Assembly: GCF_012844235.1 (NCBI RefSeq)
Contig: NZ_JABAGR010000001.1
Coordinates: 248,001 to 312,000, forward strand
Length of the DNA stretch: 64,000 bases
DNA from: Parafannyhessea umbonata
GTDB lineage: Bacteria; Actinomycetota; Coriobacteriia; Coriobacteriales; Atopobiaceae
Reading direction: 5' to 3'
Part shown: positions 9,461 to 16,155 of the stretch, in pieces
Numbering within the stretch: position 1 is the first letter of the stretch
Layout: each line of letters begins with the position of its first letter
Notes under the pieces: model-generated
Database searches by the model: none
What the model saw: the letters and a program-made list of their open reading frames with translations, nothing else
What the model was told of the DNA's origin: nothing
Position numbers and translations under genes: made by a program

Positions 9461-10680
9461 GTACACGTGAGCCCCGAGTTGATGTGCCCGTACACGTCGC
9501 CGCCGAGTTTCGCGGGGGCATGCAAGCTCGCGGCTGATGTGTACCGGGCCGGTACACATGGGCGCGCTCTTGGCAAGAAGCCGTAGACTCGGGTCAGACG
9601 AGTACCATCGAAAGTTGAACCATGTCAGGAACTGCGAGATGTGTACCGGGTCGTTCGTTAAGACTTTGATCGCGCAGCTCATCTACCTCATGCTATGTGG
9701 AATTAGACTAATTACTCATGGTACACGTCTGACCCGAGTTTGCATTTTCCGGTACACATCGGCGGGTTCCTGCCATGGTAAGAATTCTTATGGCACACGT
9801 CGGCCGCGAGTTTGCGGGATCCCGTACGTTTCTGCCACACGTGTACCGGCGAGGCGCGTCTCCCGTACACATGAGGGGCGAGTTTGCGGCCTGCCCGCGA
9901 ACTGGGGGCAGGCGTGTACCGCGGGGGCGCCTCCCGGTACCCGCCTGCCCCGAGTTTCGTGCAACCGTGCAAACTCGGCTCAGGTGTATATCGGCGCAAA
10001 GCATTGTCCGTACTCGTGGGGTCCGAGTTTCGTGCGGGCGTGCAAACTCGCGGCCGATGTGTACCGAGGCGCAGCGCCGCCCGTACTCGTGGGGCGCGAG
10101 TTTACGCCGGCCCTGCAAACTCACGGCAGGAGTGTACCGGGGTACAACACCGTCCGTAATCGTGAGGTCCGAGTTTACGGACCCCCTGCAAACTCGGCGC
10201 GGGTGTGTACCCGGGGCCTCGGTCGCGCCCGCACGCACCGGGGGCGACATTGCGGAAGCTTGCAAACTCGGCGCGGGTGTGTACCCGGGGCCCGGCTCCG
10301 CCCGCACACACCCGGGCCGACCTTGCGGAATCGTGCAAGCTCGGGCCGGGTGCGTTGTGCCCCGGGGGCCGCCGTGGCGGGAACCCCGCGGTGTGTGACG
10401 CGGTGATGGTTAAACGAGTTATGGCTCGTGCATCCTACCTGCGATCATGTGGAATCGAACCAAACGCGGGCGTAGCACACCCGGGGGATTCTCGCATCTC
10501 GCGAAGCACACCCGCGACTTCGTGGCACGGGGCCTCGCTTTCTGCAACACACCGGGGGCGAGATTGCGGATTCGCGCAAACTGGGGCCGGGTGCGTACCC
10601 ACGCTCCCGGCGCCCCCGCACGCACCTGCCACGACCTTGCGGAATCGTGCGAACTGGGACCGGGTGCGTACCCGCGGCGC
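9461..10680. repeat. tandem array of about 15 imperfect palindromes, period 72-75 bp
   Basis: A gene-free 1.2 kb tract. Each unit is an imperfect palindrome with an inner pair CGAGTTT...AAACTCG and an outer pair GTACAC...GTGTAC. Landmark positions of the inner left arm are 9505, 9662, 9736, 9808, 9880, 9952, 10024, 10098, 10171, 10246, 10319, 10560 and 10633, so spacing is 72-75 bp through the middle. Right-hand copies change both arms together (GCACGCACC with GGGTGCGTAC), which keeps the pairing. Degenerate stretches lie near 9590 and 10400-10540. The open frames through it have no start signals and shift with the repeat period, so I treat it as non-coding. Confidence 0.85.
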
Positions 10681-10695
10681 CCCCGCCCCCGCCCG

Positions 10696-11448
10696 CTACT
10701 CGTTCACGTGCACGTGGGGCCGGTCGGCATACCCGTGGAAGTCGCCCATGTACACAAAGTAGTCCGCCAGCTCGTCCGCAAGCGACTGGTCGTGCGTCGC
10801 CACCACCAGCGTCTTGCCGGCGCGCTTCAGCTGCTTCAGAAATCCCAGCAGCCACTCCTGCGTGCGGGCGTCCAGCGCGGCCATCGGCTCGTCCAGGCAC
10901 AGCACCTCGGGGTTCATGGCCAGAACGCTCGCTATGGCCACCTTCTTCTTCTCTCCGCCAGAGAGGTTGTACGGCGCGCGCCCGCGCAGGTGGGCGATTC
11001 CCAAAAGCCCCAGGCAGTCGTCCACGCGCCCGGCGACCTCCTTCGCAGAGAGCCCCATCTGGGACGGCCCAAACGCCACCTCGTCCTCCACGCTCGCCGT
11101 GAAGAGCATGCTGTCGCTGTCCTGGAAGATGAACCCCACCCGCTGGTGCAGCCGGCGGCTGAACCCCGGGTCGCGCATGGAGGCGGCGTCCACCAGCTGA
11201 CCGTCAAAGCGGTACGTCCCCACCTGCGGGTGGATCAGCCCGCTCATTGCGCGCAGCAGCGTGGACTTCCCCGACCCGTTGTCGCCCATCAGCACCACGG
11301 AGTCGCCCGTGTCGATCTCAAGGTCGATGTGGCGCAGCACGGGCACGTCGTCGTAGGCAAAGCAGAAGTCGTCAAAGTGCATGAGCGCCGGCCGCGCGTC
11401 CGTGGCGTGCGGATGGTGGAGGCTCTGTGGGTGAACGTCAGGATGCAT
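10696..11448 (-). CDS. cbiO: ECF transporter ATP-binding protein CbiO
   Basis: A 250-residue ABC ATPase of the energy-coupling-factor type. Walker A is GDNGSGKST (near residue 55), the Q-loop FIFQDSDSMLF, the signature NLSGGEKKKVAIAS, Walker B VLCLDEPMAALD, and the switch His is in ATHD. The Q-loop sequence and ECF context identify it as the single ATPase of a CbiMQO cobalt/nickel importer. Its start abuts the cbiQ stop codon, so the genes are translationally linked. Confidence 0.9.
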   Translation of the reverse strand: MHPDVHPQSLHHPHATDARPALMHFDDFCFAYDDVPVLRHIDLEIDTGDSVVLMGDNGSGKSTLLRAMSGLIHPQVGTYRFDGQLVDAASMRDPGFSRRLHQRVGFIFQDSDSMLFTASVEDEVAFGPSQMGLSAKEVAGRVDDCLGLLGIAHLRGRAPYNLSGGEKKKVAIASVLAMNPEVLCLDEPMAALDARTQEWLLGFLKQLKRAGKTLVVATHDQSLADELADYFVYMGDFHGYADRPHVHVNE

Positions 11449-12294
11449 CTAGACCAGTCCCTGCAGATAGAAGAAGAGGGCGAGAAGAACGGCCGCTCCC
11501 AGCAGCCACGCGCAGTCAACCGCGCGCTGGTGCGGGCGGGGGCGCTCGGGCGTCACGTCATAGGAGCCGTCGAAGCCGCGGCAGGCCATCGCGTCCGCCG
11601 TCTCGGCCGCGGACCTGCCTGCCTTCAGCAGGAGCACGCCGCCCACGCCGCCTATGGAAGACCTCTTGTCGTGGTCGCGCCCCACGCTCCTCAGGCGAAG
11701 CGCGCACAGCACCTCGGTCGCCACGCGGCCCAGGTCCACTATGCTGTGCAGCGCAAGGTCGAGCGTCAGCACGGCCGTGGCCGGCACGCGCAGCGTGCGC
11801 AGGGCGCGAGTAAGCTCGCCCGCGGCCGTGGTGAGCGTCACCTCCATGGCGACGGTGGTCGTCACCAGCACCTTCGTGCCCAGCAGCACCGCGGAGTGCG
11901 CCTGCCCCAAAAGCGTCGCGGGCAGCATCACCGCAAACGTGAGCGCGGACGCGACCCCGGCGACGGCGGCCGTGCGCCTCAGCGCCCGCGCGGGCAACAA
12001 CGCGGCGCGCGCAAGGGCGAGCGCCAGCACCACCAGCACGAAGGCGTAGTTGCGGCAGAGAGAGGTCAGTAGAATCGTCGCAAGACCCAGCAGAAGCTTC
12101 AGCGGGGCGGAGGGGCTCAGCGGCCCTTCGCGCCCGTCGTCCAGGCGCATGCGCGCGAGCACCCCCGTCATGCCCAGCAAGCTCTTCGTCACGAAGCTTC
12201 CCCGCTCGCGCGGGGGCTCGTACGCCTCGTTGCGCATGAGCCACGCGGGGAGACCCGCGCGCTCCGCTCCGCGCCCGTCGCCCTCGCTAGCCAT
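11449..12294 (-). CDS. cbiQ: ECF transporter transmembrane protein CbiQ
   Basis: A 281-residue integral membrane protein, the T component that couples CbiO to the substrate-binding CbiM. Hydrophobic helices occur at LKLLLGLATILLTSL, VLVVLALALARAALL and further on. The coupling-helix pattern of the family is seen as ALRTLRVPATAV and the stretch ADAMACRGFDG. The ATG at 12294 is chosen because it overlaps the cbiM end by 8 bases, as expected in this operon; the frame is open further upstream inside cbiM. Confidence 0.85.
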   Translation of the reverse strand: MASEGDGRGAERAGLPAWLMRNEAYEPPRERGSFVTKSLLGMTGVLARMRLDDGREGPLSPSAPLKLLLGLATILLTSLCRNYAFVLVVLALALARAALLPARALRRTAAVAGVASALTFAVMLPATLLGQAHSAVLLGTKVLVTTTVAMEVTLTTAAGELTRALRTLRVPATAVLTLDLALHSIVDLGRVATEVLCALRLRSVGRDHDKRSSIGGVGGVLLLKAGRSAAETADAMACRGFDGSYDVTPERPRPHQRAVDCAWLLGAAVLLALFFYLQGLV

Positions 12295-13330
12295 CGTGGC
12301 GCGGCCCAAAGTCCACGCGGGAGGGGGCCTGCGCCCCAAGCAGCCTGAACGCAACGAGCAGCGCGGCCACGCCGACCGCGGCGCTCAGCACGTAGCCCAG
12401 CCACGCCGGCAGCGCGCCCAGCGAGTAGTCCGGCATGAGCGACGCCCACTCCCAGCCGTGCGCCATGCCGGCGGGGGTGTACCCCACCTGCGCGGCAAGG
12501 TCGCCCACGGACCACTCGCCCCAGGCGTCGCCTGTCGCCAGAAGCCCAAGCGGCGTCAGCACGGCAAGCGCCGCCACCAGGGCGAGCACGGGACGCGTCG
12601 CGCGCGCCGGGGCAACCCGCACGTCGTCGCCCGCAAGGCTCCCCAGGCCAAAGTCCGGGGCCACCCTCCGCACGAACGCCAGGATGCCGACGGTGAACAC
12701 CACCTCCGCGGCGCCCCACACGGTCAGGTGCCCCGCGAGCATGGCCGGAACAGAGACCCACAGCGGGTACGGGCAGTACAGGGCGCGTCCTGCCGCGTCC
12801 GAAAACAGCAGCGGCTGCACGCCAAACTCGATGGCCGCGCACAGGGCGGCGGCGTTGATGCCCACGTAGGAGCCCACGCCGGCCGCGACGAGCTCGCGCC
12901 CAAGGCCCGTGCCCGCGGCGTCGCTGTGCCGTTCCTCTCGCCCGCGCAGAAGGACGTACACGGCATACCCGCACATCGGCAGCACAAACGCCATGTTGAA
13001 GCAGTTCGCCGGCAGCGCCAGGATGCCCCCGTCGCCAAACATGACGGCCTGTATCGCCAGCGCCATGCTTATGGCCAAGGTCGCCGTCCACGGCCCAAAC
13101 AGGATTGCCACCAGCGTCCCCGCAACGGCGTGGCCGGTGGTGCCGCCGGGTAGCGGGATGTTGAACATCATCGCCAGAAAGCAGAACGCCGCGGCCACCC
13201 CCACGAGCGGCATCTTCTGCCGCGGCACCTCCTCGCGCACGTGGCGCGCGGCGCGCATCCACAGGGGCACCATGGCAACGGCAAACACGCCGCAGGTGGA
13301 CGGGCTCAGGTAGTTCTCCGGAATGTGCAT
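12287..13330 (-). CDS. cbiM: cobalt/nickel transporter CbiM with fused C-terminal CbiN/PDGLE-like domain
   Basis: A 347-residue substrate-capture membrane protein. It begins MHIPENYLSP; the N-terminal Met-His pair is the metal-chelating element of CbiM/NikM proteins, which supports the start at 13330, preceded by AAGGAG. Multiple helices run to about residue 230 (GHAVAGTLVAILFGPW, FVLPMCGYAVYVLL). A C-terminal extension of about 110 residues with WGEWSV and a final helix resembles the PDGLE/CbiN part that is a separate small protein in other species. It is first in a cbiM-cbiQ-cbiO operon. I found no cobalamin riboswitch in the 167-base leader, so regulation may be by metal. Confidence 0.88.
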   Translation of the reverse strand: MHIPENYLSPSTCGVFAVAMVPLWMRAARHVREEVPRQKMPLVGVAAAFCFLAMMFNIPLPGGTTGHAVAGTLVAILFGPWTATLAISMALAIQAVMFGDGGILALPANCFNMAFVLPMCGYAVYVLLRGREERHSDAAGTGLGRELVAAGVGSYVGINAAALCAAIEFGVQPLLFSDAAGRALYCPYPLWVSVPAMLAGHLTVWGAAEVVFTVGILAFVRRVAPDFGLGSLAGDDVRVAPARATRPVLALVAALAVLTPLGLLATGDAWGEWSVGDLAAQVGYTPAGMAHGWEWASLMPDYSLGALPAWLGYVLSAAVGVAALLVAFRLLGAQAPSRVDFGPRHDG

Positions 13331-13497
13331 GACGCTCCTTCGGGGCGGGCGGTTGCAAAGGGCTGCTGGTGTCGCGCGGTGCGCGTTAGGCCATTCTAGC
13401 GCGAGTGACGGCCGCGCGGGTATCATGGGGTGCGAGTGCCGTCCCCGTCCGGCCCGCCCCAAAGGAAGTCCGCATGACCCCAAACGACGCGCCGGCG

Positions 13498-15534
13498 CTA
13501 CCTCAGCGCGCGCGTAGCGTTCAGCACGCACAGCACCATCACGCCCACGTCGCCAAAGACCGCAAGCCACATGGGGGCCAGGCCCACGGCGGCCAGCGCC
13601 AGGATCGCGACCTTCACCGCGACCGCGAACACTATGTTCTGGTGGGCTATCCGCAGCGTGTGGCGGGCGATGCGCATGGCCACGGCCACGTCGGACGGCT
13701 TGTCGTCCATAAGCACCACGTCCGCGGCCTCGATGGCGGCGTCCGACCCCATGGCGCCCATCGCAATGCCCACGTCCGCGCGGGCGAGCACGGGCGCGTC
13801 GTTTATGCCGTCGCCCACGAACGCAAGGGTCGCGTCCTCCTCGCGGGAGTCCATCAGCCCCTCCACCTGGTCGAGCTTGTCCTGGGGCAGAAGCTCGGCG
13901 TGGAACTCGTCGATCCCAAGTTCGCGTGCCACCACCTCTGCCGTCACCTCGCGGTCGCCCGTTAGCATGACCGTGCGGCGCACCCCCTGCTCCCTCAGCG
14001 CGCGGATGGCCTGCCCCGCATCCGGCTTCACCTCGTCGGAAACGTGCACGTGCCCGGCGTATGCGCCGTCCACGGCAACGTGCACCACCGACCCGCCCAG
14101 CGTGTGGCAGGTCTCCGGCGCGGCCCCCACCTCGCGCATCAGGGTGGCGTTGCCCACGGCCACGCGGTGCCCGTTCACGGTGGCCAAGACGCCGCGGCCG
14201 GCCTCCTCAGTCACGTCGCTCACGACGCAGTCGTCATCGTCCAGCGGAAACGCCAGCCTGAGCGCCGCGGCGATCGGGTGGGTGGAGTTCGCCTCCACGT
14301 GCGCGGCCAGGTGCAGGAGCTCCTCGTCCGTCATGTTGGACGGGTGCACCTGCGTCACCTTGAACGTGCCCTTCGTGAGCGTGCCCGTCTTGTCAAACAC
14401 CACGGTCTGCGCCTTCGCAAGAGCCTCCAGGTAGTTGGAGCCCTTCACCAGGATGCCGTGGCGCGACGCCCCGCCGATCCCGCCAAAGAACGTCAGCGGC
14501 ACAGAGAGCACCAGCGCGCACGGGCAGCTCACCACCAAGAACGTGAGCGCGCGTAGCACCCACGTGGGAAGCGCCGCCACGAAGTCGGGCGAGAAGATCG
14601 GCGGCACCAGCGCGACGGCCACGGCCAGGTACACCACGACCGGGGTGTACACCCGCGCGAAGCGCTTGATGAAGTTCTCGGAGTGCGACTTGCTGCGGCT
14701 CGCGTTCTGCACCAGGTCGATGATCCTGCTCGCCGTGGACTCGCCAAAGCCCCTCGTCACGCGCACGCGCAAAAGCCCCGTCAGGTTCACGCAGCCGGAC
14801 GCCACGTCGTCTCCCACGCCGGCGTCGCGCGGCACGCTCTCGCCGGTCAGGGCCACGGTGTCAAGGCTCGTCTGGCCCTCGATCACAACGCCGTCCAGCG
14901 CGATCTTCTCGCCCGGGCGCACCACCATCACGTCGCCCACCGTAACGTCGTTGGGGTCTGCGGCAACTACCTCGCCGTCGCGCTCCACGTACGCCACGTC
15001 GGGGCGAATCTGCATCAGCTCGCGGATGGAGCGGCGCGAGCTCTCCTCCGCCATGCCCTCGAACAGCTCTCCCACCTGGAAGAAGAGCATCACGAACACG
15101 GCCTCGGCAAACTGCGGCTCGCCGCCCGGCACAAAGCCTATGAGCAGCGCGCCCAGCGTCGCGACGGACATGAGGAAGTCCTCGTCAAACGGCCGGCGCG
15201 CCGCGACGGACTCCGCGGCCTCGCGCAGGACGCCTAGGCCCGCCACCAGGTAGGCGGGCAGGTAGGTGGCGAGCTGGACCCACAGCGGCAGCGCGGCCGC
15301 GTGGTTTATGGCCACGGCCACCACCAGAAGCACCGCGGACGCGACGATCTTCTTCCGCAGGACGGCAGGGTCCTCGTCGTCATCATCATCCTCGTCATCG
15401 TCGTCGCGATCGACCTCGGCGTCCGCGTCTGCGCCAGCCGGGCGGCAGCCGCACGACGCGTCGCGCTCGGCATCGTCCCCCTCGTGGTGGCGGCAGGACT
15501 CGTCCTCTGTGGAAGAGCAGCACTTGCAGGACAC
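13498..15534 (-). CDS. P1B-type heavy metal translocating ATPase, probable Zn/Cd exporter
   Basis: A 678-residue metal-pumping P-type ATPase. Membrane motif SCPCALV, phosphorylation site DKTGTL, TGES and GDGINDAP are all present. The last helices carry AVKVAILALAAVGL then FGDVGVMV; the Lys and Asp are those of the ZntA/CadA Zn/Cd/Pb subgroup. The N terminus lacks a GMxCxxC metal domain. Instead, Cys 3, 5, 6, 14, 28 and 30 plus HH are followed by a run of about 15 acidic residues. The GTG at 15534 is chosen for GAGGAGGG at ideal spacing; upstream in-frame ATGs overlap the promoter and operator. Confidence 0.9.
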   Translation of the reverse strand: MSCKCCSSTEDESCRHHEGDDAERDASCGCRPAGADADAEVDRDDDDEDDDDDEDPAVLRKKIVASAVLLVVAVAINHAAALPLWVQLATYLPAYLVAGLGVLREAAESVAARRPFDEDFLMSVATLGALLIGFVPGGEPQFAEAVFVMLFFQVGELFEGMAEESSRRSIRELMQIRPDVAYVERDGEVVAADPNDVTVGDVMVVRPGEKIALDGVVIEGQTSLDTVALTGESVPRDAGVGDDVASGCVNLTGLLRVRVTRGFGESTASRIIDLVQNASRSKSHSENFIKRFARVYTPVVVYLAVAVALVPPIFSPDFVAALPTWVLRALTFLVVSCPCALVLSVPLTFFGGIGGASRHGILVKGSNYLEALAKAQTVVFDKTGTLTKGTFKVTQVHPSNMTDEELLHLAAHVEANSTHPIAAALRLAFPLDDDDCVVSDVTEEAGRGVLATVNGHRVAVGNATLMREVGAAPETCHTLGGSVVHVAVDGAYAGHVHVSDEVKPDAGQAIRALREQGVRRTVMLTGDREVTAEVVARELGIDEFHAELLPQDKLDQVEGLMDSREEDATLAFVGDGINDAPVLARADVGIAMGAMGSDAAIEAADVVLMDDKPSDVAVAMRIARHTLRIAHQNIVFAVAVKVAILALAAVGLAPMWLAVFGDVGVMVLCVLNATRALR

Positions 15535-15586
15535 GGCACATCCCTCCTCGCGTTGCGCGCGACGCGTGCGCGCAAGACTTGAACAC

Positions 15587-15602
15587 ATGAACAGACATTC
15601 AT
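15587..15602 (-). promoter_or_regulatory. ArsR/SmtB-type operator in the P-type ATPase promoter
   Basis: ATGAACAGACATTCAT reads TGAA-N6-TTCA, the core of operators bound by ArsR/SmtB metal sensors. It lies 53 bases before the ATPase start and about 14 bases after the proposed -10. No ArsR-type gene is in the window. Confidence 0.6.
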
Positions 15603-15615
15603 AACTACTGGTGAA

Positions 15616-15644
15616 AGTGTTGCATCTGCTCATGTGGTTGTCAA
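15616..15644 (-). promoter_or_regulatory. promoter of the P-type ATPase gene
   Basis: A perfect -35 TTGACA (15639-15644, minus strand), a 17 bp spacer and a weak -10 AACACT (15616-15621). The operator at 15587-15602 would sit at the transcription start, a normal repression position. Confidence 0.5.
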
Positions 15645-15693
15645 GCGCCGCAAGGCGAGAAGCGCGGCCTGCCGGTGTGCGGCAACGCGGGCG

Positions 15694-15906
15694 CTACAGC
15701 CCCAGGGAGCCGTCCCTCTCGGCCCGGAGCTCCTCCGCAAAGTCGCGCACCACGAAGTCCAGCGCCTCGCGGCACCGCCCGCAGCCCGTGCCCGCGCCCG
15801 TGGCGGCCGAGACCTCCTCCGCCGTGGCGGCGCCGGCGCGCATGGCCGCCATGATGTCCGCGTACGTCACGTCGCGGCAGTTGCAGAACTTCTTCGTCAT
15901 CCTCAT
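15694..15906 (-). CDS. BFD-like [2Fe-2S]-binding protein
   Basis: A 70-residue protein with FCNC near the N terminus and GCGRC about 35 residues later. This CxC-x(n)-CxxC pattern is that of bacterioferritin-associated ferredoxin-like [2Fe-2S] domains. Such proteins shuttle electrons in iron release or act as small redox modules. The ATG at 15906 follows GGGAG; the longer open frame upstream is not family-like. It is the gene before the metal ATPase on the same strand, separated by that gene's promoter. The partner is not known here. Confidence 0.75.
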   Translation of the reverse strand: MRMTKKFCNCRDVTYADIMAAMRAGAATAEEVSAATGAGTGCGRCREALDFVVRDFAEELRAERDGSLGL

Positions 15907-16155
15907 GCGGGCTCCCGTCCGTCGCGTGCCTGTCGCGCCGGGCCGCCTGTGGCGTCCGGCGCGCGGTTGGGGACATGATAGCGGACGCGGCCGCGGCCGC
16001 ACGCGCATTCGCCAAACCCACGGCAACCCAAGGGGCGGCGCGGCGGCGCGGCTGCGCGCCGGCAAATCGTGCGGAGGTATTCCGCAGGGAGGCATTCGCG
16101 TCGCCCGGCTGCGCTAGACTCATTCAGGACAAACAAGACGCTGGAGGAGAAGTAC

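Noticed and set aside
9537-10406. Open frame of 289 codons (and others on both strands) through the palindrome array
   Set aside because: No ribosome site, composition follows the DNA repeat, and the frame drifts because the period is not a multiple of three. GC-rich DNA keeps frames open by chance.
9461-10680. CRISPR array or integron attC array
   Set aside because: Units are palindromes joined head to tail without unique constant-length spacers; no cas genes, no integrase or gene cassettes between the units.
10447-12072. Long plus-strand open frame of 541 codons
   Set aside because: Antisense to cbiO and cbiQ, whose motifs are intact; its His/Arg-rich sequence is typical of a shadow frame in high-GC DNA.
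13331-13497. Cobalamin riboswitch ahead of cbiM
   Set aside because: I looked for the B12-box and conserved core on the minus strand and found neither; only a TAGAAT-like -10 at 13393-13398 without a -35.
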